64,000 bases of DNA from the NCBI RefSeq assembly GCF_031987975.1, contig NZ_DALZYX010000007.1:186001-250000 (forward strand), given 5' to 3'. A program made the position numbers and the translations under genes. Below are positions 18,364 through 28,380 of the stretch, in pieces (the first letter of the stretch is position 1; every line of letters starts with the position of its first letter). Below the pieces are notes generated by a model. It was given only the letters and a program-made list of their open reading frames with translations. It searched no databases and was not told the origin of the DNA. The stretch comes from Pseudescherichia sp031987975 (GTDB lineage Bacteria; Pseudomonadota; Gammaproteobacteria; Enterobacterales; Enterobacteriaceae).

Positions 18364-18379
18364 TACTCCCTTAGGGGTA
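18364..18379 (+). promoter_or_regulatory. NarL/NarP-type 7-2-7 site overlapping the dmsA promoter
   Basis: TACTCCC-TT-AGGGGTA is two facing NarL heptamers separated by 2 bases. The right half fits the consensus fully and the left half has one mismatch. It lies between the FNR site and the -10, a position suited to nitrate repression, which is known for E. coli dms. Confidence 0.7.
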
Positions 18380-18497
18380 ATACTGCCTTCGTATGAAAGC
18401 CAGAGCGTGCTACTGGCTTTAACCAAATTCGGTATATAAAAAACTACATAACGGCAGTTTGCTTTTTATTTTCCTACAGGCAGCAAAGTGAGCCCCT

Positions 18498-20936
18498 ATG
18501 AAAAAGAAGATCTCCGATGCACTACTGACAGCAGAGGTGAGCCGACGCAGTTTAGTCAAGACGACGGCAATAGGCGGGCTGGCTCTTGCCAGCTCAACCT
18601 TTACCGCGCCATTCACTCGCATAGCTAACGCCGCAGAAAGCCTCAGCCCGGGCAGTGAAAAAATTATCTGGAGCGCCTGCACCGTTAACTGCGGCAGTCG
18701 ATGCCCGCTGCGTATGCACGTGGTAGACGGCGTGATCAAATACGTCGAGACCGATAATACAGGTGACGACAACTATGAGGGGTTACATCAGGTTCGCGCC
18801 TGCCTGCGTGGCCGCTCAATGCGCCGTCGCGTCTATAACCCGGATCGTCTGAAATATCCTATGAAGCGTGTCGGCCTGCGCGGCGAGGGCAAGTTCGAAC
18901 GTATCAGCTGGGACGAAGCCTTCAACATCGTTGCCGATAATATGAAACGTCTTATTAAAGATTACGGCAATGAATCAATCTACCTGAACTACGGCACCGG
19001 CACGCTCGGCGGTACCATGACACGTTCGTGGCCGCCGGGAAAAACCCTGATTGCGCGCCTGATGAACTGCTGTGGCGGCTACCTGAATCATTACGGAGAC
19101 TACTCCTCGGCGCAAATTGCGGCAGGCCTGAACTACACCTATGGCGGCTGGGCCGATGGTAACAGCCCGTCAGATATCGAAAACAGCAAGCTGGTGGTGC
19201 TGTTTGGCAATAACCCAGGCGAAACGCGGATGAGCGGCGGCGGGGTCACCTATTACCTTGAGCAGGCCCGCGAGAAGTCAAACGCCAGAATGATCATCAT
19301 CGATCCGCGCTATACCGATACGGGCGCAGGACGTGAGGATGAGTGGATCCCCATCAAGCCGGGTACGGATGCTGCGCTGGTCAACGCCCTGGCATGGGTA
19401 TTGATTACTGAAAATCTGGTCGATCAGGCGTTTCTCGATCGCTACTGCATTGGCTACGATGAAAAAACCCTTCCCGCCAGTGCGCCAGAAAATGGCCATT
19501 ATAAAGCCTATATTCTCGGTCAGGGCAGAGATGGGATCGCTAAAACGCCCGCGTGGGCAGCGCCGATCACCGGGATTCCCGCCGATCGCATCATCAAGCT
19601 GGCGCGTGAAATTGGCAGCGCTAAACCGGCCTATATCAGCCAGGGCTGGGGACCGCAGCGCCGCGCTAATGGTGAGGTGACTACCCGGGCTATCTCTATG
19701 CTGGCCATTCTCACTGGCAACGTAGGCATTCATGGGGGTAACAGCGGTGCGCGCGAAGGATCCTATGAGATCCCCTTTGAACGTATGCCGACGCTGGAAA
19801 ATCCGGTCGCCACCAGCATCTCTATGTTTATGTGGACGGATGCCATAGAGCGCGGCCCGGAGATGACTGCCCTGCGCGACGGCGTACGTGGCAAGGATAA
19901 GCTCGATGTCCCTATCAAAATGATCTGGAACTATGCGGGTAACTGCCTGGTAAACCAGCACTCAGATATCAATCGCACCCATCAGATCCTACAGGATGAT
20001 AAAAAGTGCGAGATGATCGTTGTTATCGACTGCCATATGACCTCCTCGGCAAAATATGCCGATATTTTGCTCCCGGACTGCACCGCCTCGGAGCAGATGG
20101 ACTTCGCGCTGGATGCCTCCAGCGGCAACATGTCCTACGTCATCTTCACCGAACAGGCCGTCAAACCGCGTTTTGAGTGCAAGACAATTTATGAAATGAC
20201 CACCCAGTTGGCTAAACGGATGGGCGTTGAGCAGCAGTTTACCGAGGGGCGTACCCAGGAGGGGTGGCTGCGTTACCTCTATGAAGCGTCGCGAAAAGCC
20301 ATCCCCGAGCTGCCATCCTTTGAGGCGTTTCGCCAGCAGGGGATCTTTAAAAAGCGCGACCCTGAAGGGCATCACGTCGCCTACAAGGCGTTCCGGGAAG
20401 ATCCGCAGGCTAATCCGCTCTCTACTCCCTCCGGTAAGATTGAGATCTATTCTGAGTCATTAGCAGAGATTGCGGCGACATGGGATCTGCCAGACGGAGA
20501 CGTTATCGATCCGTTGCCCATCTTCACCCCAGGCTTTGAAAGCTATGACGATCCTTTAATAGAAAAATATCCGCTCCAGCTCACCGGCTTTCACTATAAA
20601 TCTCGCGTTCACTCGACCTACGGCAACGTAGACGTGCTGAAGGCTGTCTGCCGCCAGGAGATGTGGATCAACCCGATCGATGCGCAAAAACGACAAATCA
20701 GCAACGGGGACAAGGTGCGTATCTTTAACGGCCGCGGTGAAGTGCATATCGAGGCGAAGGTGACACCGCGCATGATGCCTGGCGTCGTTGCGTTAGGTGA
20801 GGGGGCCTGGTACGACCCGGATGGCAAAGGCGTGGATCGGGGCGGATGCATTAACGTGTTGACCACCCAGCGTCCCTCTCCGCTTGCGAAGGGAAATCCC
20901 TCCCATACCAACCTCGTTCAGGTGGAAAAGGTTTAA
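18498..20936 (+). CDS. dmsA: DmsA, catalytic subunit of dimethyl sulfoxide reductase
   Basis: This is an 812-residue molybdopterin-guanine-dinucleotide enzyme of the DMSO reductase family (K-12: 814). A twin-arginine signal SRRSLVK (15-21) precedes a hydrophobic stretch and cleavage near ANA-AES (45/46), so it is exported folded by Tat. An Fe-S cluster motif C61-x3-C65-x3-C69 plus a later Cys (ACLRG) follows. The TRSWPPG segment carries the Ser expected to ligate Mo. DmsA reduces DMSO and trimethylamine N-oxide as an anaerobic electron sink with DmsB and DmsC. It is the first gene of dmsABC; the chaperone dmsD is not here, as in E. coli. The stop is 10 bases before dmsB. Confidence 0.98.
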   Translation: MKKKISDALLTAEVSRRSLVKTTAIGGLALASSTFTAPFTRIANAAESLSPGSEKIIWSACTVNCGSRCPLRMHVVDGVIKYVETDNTGDDNYEGLHQVRACLRGRSMRRRVYNPDRLKYPMKRVGLRGEGKFERISWDEAFNIVADNMKRLIKDYGNESIYLNYGTGTLGGTMTRSWPPGKTLIARLMNCCGGYLNHYGDYSSAQIAAGLNYTYGGWADGNSPSDIENSKLVVLFGNNPGETRMSGGGVTYYLEQAREKSNARMIIIDPRYTDTGAGREDEWIPIKPGTDAALVNALAWVLITENLVDQAFLDRYCIGYDEKTLPASAPENGHYKAYILGQGRDGIAKTPAWAAPITGIPADRIIKLAREIGSAKPAYISQGWGPQRRANGEVTTRAISMLAILTGNVGIHGGNSGAREGSYEIPFERMPTLENPVATSISMFMWTDAIERGPEMTALRDGVRGKDKLDVPIKMIWNYAGNCLVNQHSDINRTHQILQDDKKCEMIVVIDCHMTSSAKYADILLPDCTASEQMDFALDASSGNMSYVIFTEQAVKPRFECKTIYEMTTQLAKRMGVEQQFTEGRTQEGWLRYLYEASRKAIPELPSFEAFRQQGIFKKRDPEGHHVAYKAFREDPQANPLSTPSGKIEIYSESLAEIAATWDLPDGDVIDPLPIFTPGFESYDDPLIEKYPLQLTGFHYKSRVHSTYGNVDVLKAVCRQEMWINPIDAQKRQISNGDKVRIFNGRGEVHIEAKVTPRMMPGVVALGEGAWYDPDGKGVDRGGCINVLTTQRPSPLAKGNPSHTNLVQVEKV
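19468..19475 (-). other. KOPS-like octamer on the minus strand
   Basis: CCCTTCCC on the plus strand, i.e. GGGAAGGG on the minus strand, within dmsA. It is the only minus-strand copy found by eye. Confidence 0.4.
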
Positions 20937-20946
20937 GGAGTAACCG

Positions 20947-21564
20947 ATGGCAACACAGTATGGATTTTTTATTGATTCCAGCCGCTGCACCGGGTGCAAA
21001 ACCTGCGAGCTGGCCTGTAAAGACTATAAAGATTTGACGCCGGAGGTCAGCTTTCGCCGTATCTATGAGTATGCAGGCGGCGAGTGGCAGGAAGATAACG
21101 GCGTCTGGCAGCAAAACGTTTTCGCCTACTACCTCTCTATTTCCTGCAACCACTGCGAAGATCCTGCCTGTACGAAGGTGTGTCCGAGCGGAGCGATGCA
21201 CAAGCGTGACGACGGTTTTGTGGTCGTCAACGAAGAGGTCTGCATCGGCTGCCGCTATTGCCATATGGCCTGTCCCTACGGCGCGCCGCAGTACAACGCC
21301 GATAAGGGGCATATGACCAAATGCGACGGCTGCCACGATCGCGTTGCGGAGGGGAAAAAACCGATCTGCGTTGAATCTTGCCCGCTGCGGGCGCTGGATT
21401 TTGGCCCCATCGAGACGCTGCGTAAACAGCACGGTGAACTGGCCGCCGTTGCCCCGTTGCCGGGCGCACACTTTACAAAACCCAGCATCGTTATTAAACC
21501 CAACGCCAACTGCCGCCCAATCGGGGATACAACGGGCTATCTGGCGAATCCGGAGGAGGTGTGA
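20947..21564 (+). CDS. dmsB: DmsB, iron-sulfur electron-transfer subunit
   Basis: A 205-residue ferredoxin-like protein with four Cys groups that should bind four [4Fe-4S] clusters: CTGCKTCELAC near the start, CNHCEDPACTKVCP, CIGCRYCHMACP and CDGCHDR...CVESCP. It passes electrons from the menaquinol-oxidising DmsC to DmsA. There is no signal peptide, so it is carried through Tat with DmsA. A GGAG ribosome site precedes the ATG and dmsC starts 1 base after its stop. Confidence 0.98.
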   Translation: MATQYGFFIDSSRCTGCKTCELACKDYKDLTPEVSFRRIYEYAGGEWQEDNGVWQQNVFAYYLSISCNHCEDPACTKVCPSGAMHKRDDGFVVVNEEVCIGCRYCHMACPYGAPQYNADKGHMTKCDGCHDRVAEGKKPICVESCPLRALDFGPIETLRKQHGELAAVAPLPGAHFTKPSIVIKPNANCRPIGDTTGYLANPEEV

Positions 21565-21565
21565 G

Positions 21566-22429
21566 ATGGGAAGCGGATGGCATGAGTGGCCGTTAATGAT
21601 CTTTACGGTGTTCGGGCAGTGTGTAGTAGGCGGTTTTATCGTTCTGGCATTTGCTCTGCTGAAAGGGGGGCTTGCTCCCGTGGCGCAGCAGCGGATTATT
21701 GCCGGTATGCTGGGGCTGTGGGTGCTGATGGGAATTGGGTTTATCGCTTCCGTGCTGCACCTTGGCTCGCCGATACGCGCCTTCAACTCCCTTAACCGGC
21801 TAGGCGCATCCCCCTTAAGCAATGAGATCGCCAGCGGGTCGCTCTTTTTTGCCGTGGGTGGGCTAGGCTGGCTGCTGGCGGTGGTGCGCAAGCTGGCTCC
21901 AGGGGTACGCGCGCTCTGGCTGGTGGTCACGATGATACTGGGCGTGGTTTTTGTCTGGATGATGGTGCGCGTCTATAACAGCATCGATACGGTACCCACC
22001 TGGTACAGCGTCTGGACACCGCTGAGCTTCTTCCTGACCATGCTGATGGGGGGACCGCTGCTGGGCTATCTGCTTTTGCGTATCGCCGGGATCGATGGCT
22101 GGGCGATGCGCCTGCTGCCAGCGGTCTCTGTTCTGGCTCTGATTGCCAGCGCTATTGTGTCCGTCATGCAGGGCGCTGAGTTAGCGACGATCCACAGCGC
22201 CGTACAGCAGGCATCTGCCCTGGTGCCTGATTACGGCTCTTTAATGGCGTGGCGTACCGTCGTGCTTGCGGTGGCCCTGTGCTGCTGGATCGTACCGCAG
22301 GTTGCCGGAAAAGTGCCAGCGGTGCCGCTGCTCTCGATGGCATTTGTACTGCTGCTGGTAGGGGAGCTAATTGGTCGCGGCGTCTTTTACGGCCTGCATA
22401 TGACCGTAGGGATGGCGGTTGCTGGCTAA
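21566..22429 (+). CDS. dmsC: DmsC, membrane anchor of DMSO reductase
   Basis: Start MGSGWHEWPLMIFTVFGQCV, with a GGAGGAGG ribosome site inside the end of dmsB, gives 287 residues as in E. coli. A longer open frame in the same phase begins at 21344, within dmsB, and is not used. The protein has eight hydrophobic helices, oxidises menaquinol and anchors DmsAB to the inner membrane. A conserved HLGSPxRAFNSLNR segment contains the His tied to menaquinol binding in E. coli. It ends dmsABC; no strong terminator is visible in the following 253 bases. Confidence 0.97.
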   Translation: MGSGWHEWPLMIFTVFGQCVVGGFIVLAFALLKGGLAPVAQQRIIAGMLGLWVLMGIGFIASVLHLGSPIRAFNSLNRLGASPLSNEIASGSLFFAVGGLGWLLAVVRKLAPGVRALWLVVTMILGVVFVWMMVRVYNSIDTVPTWYSVWTPLSFFLTMLMGGPLLGYLLLRIAGIDGWAMRLLPAVSVLALIASAIVSVMQGAELATIHSAVQQASALVPDYGSLMAWRTVVLAVALCCWIVPQVAGKVPAVPLLSMAFVLLLVGELIGRGVFYGLHMTVGMAVAG

Positions 22430-22682
22430 AGGTAAAGAGACCGCAAAATTCAGGCGGCCTTAACCATGAAATTTTTCGACTAAACGCAGGCCCGGGATAT
22501 TTTGATATTCACAATATAATCATTTAGTTAATGATATTATCCCGCTGCGTTTTCTCGTTGATAATCAGTATTTCAAATCGATCGGTCAAAAAGGGCGTAT
22601 TACGGCCATTCAGGCCGATTGACAATGTTTTTGCTAGTGGCATGATGCGCTCGAAATCAGAACTTCCTCACGGTTTATATCC

Positions 22683-23831
22683 ATGCCTATCTATACTCGC
22701 CCAGTGCTTATGTTGCTCTGTGGCCTGCTGTTGTTGACTCTGTCAATCGCGACGCTAAATACGCTCGTGCCGCTTTGGCTCGCCCATGAAAACTTGCCGA
22801 CGTGGCAGGTAGGTATGGTTGGCTCTGCCTTTTTTACCGGCAACCTGTTAGGCACGCTGCTCTGCGGACGCCTGATCAAACGCTTCGGCTTTAATCGCAG
22901 CTACTACATTGCCTCGCTGATTTTTGCTGCTGGCTGTGTCGGGATGGGCCTGATGGTGGGCTTCTGGAGCTGGATGATATGGCGGTTCGTTGCTGGTGTT
23001 GGCTGTGCAATGATCTGGGTGGTAGTAGAGAGCGGCCTGATGTGCAGCGGCACCTCCCGCAACCGTGGCCGCCTGCTGGCTGCCTATATGATGATCTACT
23101 ACGTTGGTACGGTGCTGGGCCAGCTGATGGTCAGCAAATTGCCGACCGGGCTGATGCAGGTTCTCCCCTGGGCTACCGCGCTGATCCTTGCCGCTATTCT
23201 GCCGATGCTCTTTACCCGCATTGTCAACGAGCATAGCGAGCATCAGGAGGCGACGACGATGTGGCCGATGCTGCGGCTGCGCCAGGCGCGTCTGGGTGTT
23301 AACGGCTGCGTCATCTCGGGTATTATTCTTGGCTCGCTGTATGGCCTGATGCCGCTGTGGCTGAACCACCATGGCGTTAGCGATGCCGGGATCGGCTTCT
23401 GGATGGCGGTGCTGATCAGCGCCGGTATTTTCGGTCAGTGGCCGGTGGGTAAGCTGGCGGATCGCTTTGGCCGCCTGCTGGTGCTGCGCGTGCAGGTCTT
23501 TGTGGTGATCGTCGGCTGTCTGGCGATGCTTGGCAACGCCGCGATGGCTCCGGCGCTGTTCGTGCTGGGAGCGGCTGGCTTTACGCTCTACCCGGTAGCG
23601 ATGGCCTGGGCCTGTGAGAAAGTGGAGCCGCATCAGCTGGTGGCGATGAACCAGGCGCTGCTGCTTAGCTACACCGTGGGCAGTCTGCTGGGGCCGACCC
23701 TGACCTCAATGCTGATGCAGAACTATTCCGACAACCTGCTCTTTGTCATGATCGCCAGCGTGTCGTTCATCTACCTGATGATGCTGCTGCGTAAAGCGGG
23801 CCAGCATCCGACGCCTGTGGCGCACGCCTGA
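22683..23831 (+). CDS. ycaD: YcaD, major facilitator superfamily transporter
   Basis: This 382-residue protein has 12 predicted membrane helices and the MFS motif A-like GRLIKRFGFNRSY in the first half, repeated as GKLADRFGRLLVLR in the second. From memory the sequence runs co-linear with E. coli YcaD at the same length. Its substrate is unknown. It is a single gene with a 253-base upstream region after dmsC and faces pflA. In K-12 additional genes (ycaC before it; ycaM, ycaN, ycaK after it) lie in this area; none is here. Confidence 0.95.
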   Translation: MPIYTRPVLMLLCGLLLLTLSIATLNTLVPLWLAHENLPTWQVGMVGSAFFTGNLLGTLLCGRLIKRFGFNRSYYIASLIFAAGCVGMGLMVGFWSWMIWRFVAGVGCAMIWVVVESGLMCSGTSRNRGRLLAAYMMIYYVGTVLGQLMVSKLPTGLMQVLPWATALILAAILPMLFTRIVNEHSEHQEATTMWPMLRLRQARLGVNGCVISGIILGSLYGLMPLWLNHHGVSDAGIGFWMAVLISAGIFGQWPVGKLADRFGRLLVLRVQVFVVIVGCLAMLGNAAMAPALFVLGAAGFTLYPVAMAWACEKVEPHQLVAMNQALLLSYTVGSLLGPTLTSMLMQNYSDNLLFVMIASVSFIYLMMLLRKAGQHPTPVAHA

Positions 23832-23834
23832 TAT

Positions 23835-23864
23835 AAAAAAGCCCGGCGTAGACCGGGCTTTTTG
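23835..23864. terminator. Bidirectional terminator between ycaD and pflA
   Basis: AAAAAGCCCGG / CCGGGCTTTTT with a 6-base loop lies between convergent stops; its right arm reaches the pflA stop codon. Confidence 0.92.
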
Positions 23865-24605
23865 TTAATACATCACCTTGTGGCCGTACTGCTCAAGGAT
23901 GCCTTTCACGCGATCCATGGTCTCTTTTTTCGGCGGGTGGACGCCGTCAAGCTTGTACTCTTCGCCCATCGCCACCCATTTGTGCTTGCCCAGCTCGTGA
24001 TAGGGCAGCAGCTCAATCTTCTCAACGTTGCCCATATCGCGGGTAAACTCGCCCAGGCGGTGCGCCGAGTCATCGTCGTCTGACCAGCCCGGTACCACCA
24101 CGTAGCGGATCCAGACGTTAACGTTTTTCTGCGACAGATACTGGGCGAACTCCAGCGTACGGTGGTTGGATACGCCGACCAGATTCTGGTGGATCTCATC
24201 GTTCATCTGTTTGAGATCGAGCATCACCAGATCGGTGACCTCCAGCAGTTCGTCGATGACCGGATCGTAACGACGTACGAAGCCGTTGGTATCCAGACAG
24301 GTGTGAATACCCTCCTGATGGCAGGCGCGGAACCAGTCGCGCACAAACTCAGCCTGCAGGATTGCTTCACCGCCGGATGCCGTTACGCCGCCGCCGGAGG
24401 CGTTCATAAAGTGGCGATAGGTCACGACCTCTTTCATCAGCTCTTCAACGGTGATCTCTTTGCCGCCGTGGGTGTCCCAGGTATCACGGTTGTGGCAGTA
24501 GAGGCAGCGCATCAGGCAGCCCTGAAAGAAGGTGATAAAGCGGATCCCCGGGCCATCAACTGTGCCACAGGATTCAAAGGAGTGAATGCGACCGATAACT
24601 GACAT
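23865..24605 (-). CDS. pflA: Pyruvate formate-lyase activating enzyme
   Basis: Start MSVIGRIHSFESCGTVDGPG gives 246 residues; 15 in-frame upstream codons are rejected. This radical S-adenosylmethionine enzyme uses the cluster motif C30-x3-C34-x2-C37 (CLMRCLYC) to make the glycyl radical on PflB under anaerobic conditions. The GGE-type SAM motif appears as ASGGEAILQ. It lies 185 bases downstream of pflB, beyond a terminator, so it may have its own promoter as well as readthrough. Confidence 0.99.
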   Translation of the reverse strand: MSVIGRIHSFESCGTVDGPGIRFITFFQGCLMRCLYCHNRDTWDTHGGKEITVEELMKEVVTYRHFMNASGGGVTASGGEAILQAEFVRDWFRACHQEGIHTCLDTNGFVRRYDPVIDELLEVTDLVMLDLKQMNDEIHQNLVGVSNHRTLEFAQYLSQKNVNVWIRYVVVPGWSDDDDSAHRLGEFTRDMGNVEKIELLPYHELGKHKWVAMGEEYKLDGVHPPKKETMDRVKGILEQYGHKVMY

Positions 24606-24738
24606 TGCGAGGTTCTCCGGATATGGCCCATCCCGGGCCTGTATTTGCACAGCTTTCCGCTATGTTTAAGTCTGTTTTGCCAGCGGCCCCGGGCAGGACA
24701 GTTGGCAAAGCAGGCTCGTAGGAGAGGGCGCGTTTACT

Positions 24739-24768
24739 AAAAAGGCCCCACGATCGTGGAGCCTTTAT
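24739..24768 (-). terminator. pflB terminator
   Basis: On the minus strand AAAGGCTCCACG / CGTGGGGCCTTTTT pairs fully if one U-G pair is allowed; on the plus strand the same position is an A-C mismatch. This orients the terminator to the pflB transcript. Confidence 0.85.
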
Positions 24769-24790
24769 TGTACGCTTTTTCAGTCAACCA

Positions 24791-27073
<2,283 letters not shown>

Positions 27074-27124
27074 GTAACACCTACCTTCTTAAGTGGATTT
27101 TTTATTTACTGCCTGGGACAGCCA

Positions 27125-27982
27125 TCAATGATGGTTATCGCCACGCAGGTAAATGACCCAGTATGTCAACCCAACCAGTAAACCCCCACCAATAATGTTC
27201 CCAATTGTAACGGGGATCAGGTTATCGGTAATGAAGTTCATCACGGTCAGATGAGAAAAATTGTCTGGAGATGAACCGACTGCGGTCCAGAACTCCGGCG
27301 TAGCAAAATCACGAATCACGATACCCAGTGGGATCAGGAACATGTTTGCAATACTGTGCTCAAAGCCGCTGGCAACAAACATGGCGACCGGCAGAACCAT
27401 AATCATGGCTTTGTCCATCAGGCTGCGGCCTGAGTAGCTCATCCACACGGCCAGACAGACCATCAGGTTTGCCAGAATGCCGAGGGCGACGGCCTCAATA
27501 AAAGTATGGTGCATTTTGTGGTCAGCGGTTTGCAGGACGTTAAGCCCCCAGCCGCCGTTAGCGGTCATGTACTCACCAGAGAGCCACATCAGCAGCACAA
27601 AGAGCAGACAGCCAACCAGGTTGCCAACGTAAACGTTGATCCAGTTGCGTGCCAGCTGGCCCCAGGTGATTTTGCCGCTGGCCTTTGCCACCACGATAAG
27701 TACCGTCGAGGTAAAGAGATCCGCACCGCAGATAACGCACAAAATCAGGCCCAGTGAGAAGCAGATCCCGCCAATCAGTTTGGCAACGCCGTAAGGCATC
27801 GCGGCCGTACCGGTGGTGGAGGTAATATAGAAAACGAAGGCGATGGAGATGAACACCCCGGCGGTGATTGCCAGGAAGAACGTCGTCATCGGACGCTTTG
27901 TCGCTTTATAGACACCCGCCTCTTCGGCAACTTTTGCCATCGCAGGGGGAAGTATCAAATCAAAAGGGTTGTCAGCTTTCAC
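27125..27982 (-). CDS. focA: FocA, formate channel
   Basis: A GTG start gives MKADNPFDLILPPAMAKVAE and 285 residues, the E. coli length; the open frame reaches 14 codons further up but without family similarity. FocA is a pentameric FNT-family channel of the inner membrane that moves formate and formic acid out and in. Six helices are visible, with the gating N terminus, the omega-loop region and the conserved pore His in MCLAVWMSYSGRSL-MASGFEHSIANM (H in FEHSIAN). It is the first gene of focA-pflB. Confidence 0.98.
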   Translation of the reverse strand: MKADNPFDLILPPAMAKVAEEAGVYKATKRPMTTFFLAITAGVFISIAFVFYITSTTGTAAMPYGVAKLIGGICFSLGLILCVICGADLFTSTVLIVVAKASGKITWGQLARNWINVYVGNLVGCLLFVLLMWLSGEYMTANGGWGLNVLQTADHKMHHTFIEAVALGILANLMVCLAVWMSYSGRSLMDKAMIMVLPVAMFVASGFEHSIANMFLIPLGIVIRDFATPEFWTAVGSSPDNFSHLTVMNFITDNLIPVTIGNIIGGGLLVGLTYWVIYLRGDNHH

Positions 27983-28042
27983 ACTAACTCTCTCTTCATT
28001 AAGTTGGCGATGAGATACTAACAAAGCATTATAGGAGAGAAC

Positions 28043-28056
28043 TTGATATGGATCAT
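28043..28056 (-). promoter_or_regulatory. FNR-like site upstream of focA
   Basis: TTGAT-ATGG-ATCAT matches TTGAT-N4-ATCAA with one mismatch. It is about 67 bases before the focA start codon, at about -42 relative to the weaker of the two -10 candidates, suitable for class II activation. Confidence 0.7.
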
Positions 28057-28192
28057 ATCTCGCCCGTCTTATAACCTCTTCGATGCTGTGGCTTTAGGTG
28101 TTTTTATGCGTAACTAGTTGATTTTAAATTAATAAATAAATTTTAAGAATTATAAAATATTTTGAATATTTCTTTGTTGTCGCTGCTGCCGC

Positions 28193-28200
28193 GTTAATTA
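28193..28200. promoter_or_regulatory. ArcA-type GTTAATTA element
   Basis: The octamer GTTAATTA, core of the ArcA-P recognition sequence, occurs about 210 bases before focA. The region is AT-rich, so chance is possible. Confidence 0.35.
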
Positions 28201-28298
28201 CAATGGAGTAATTCTGCAAAAAAGTAACAATACGCCTGAGTATTAATAAAGAATATTACTTATGAGTAACCTAATTATTACATTTATAATTTACTGCA

Positions 28299-28333
28299 AA
28301 AATATATAAAAAACGGGGCAATAAAATTGCCCC
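28299..28333 (-). terminator. ycaO terminator
   Basis: GGGGCAAT-TTT-ATTGCCCC followed on the minus strand by GTTTTTTATATATTTTT, about 50 bases after the ycaO stop. Confidence 0.9.
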
Positions 28334-28380
28334 ATAATATAGCCTGGCTATAGAGATACGCCTACAGCTTATAGTGTTAT

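Larger units (their letters stand above)
27983..28380 (-). promoter_or_regulatory. focA-pfl regulatory region and ycaO 3' spacer
   Basis: This 398-base, AT-rich region has no gene. It holds the promoter(s) for focA-pflB and, at its right end, the ycaO terminator. On the minus strand a TATAAT box is seen at 28033-28028 and another weaker -10 (AGTATC) near 28019-28014. An FNR-like box and an ArcA-like GTTAATTA are listed separately. A perfect 15-base palindrome TATAGCC-T-GGCTATA is at 28338-28352. The E. coli counterpart has several promoters under FNR, ArcA and NarL. Confidence 0.7.

Noticed and set aside
21344..21565. N-terminal extension of dmsC into dmsB
   Set aside because: The shared frame is merely open; the conserved DmsC start is at 21566 with a strong ribosome site.
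28338..28352. 15-base perfect palindrome between ycaO and focA as an operator
   Set aside because: It is short and AT-rich and lies between the ycaO stop and its terminator, so chance or part of an mRNA 3' structure is as likely.
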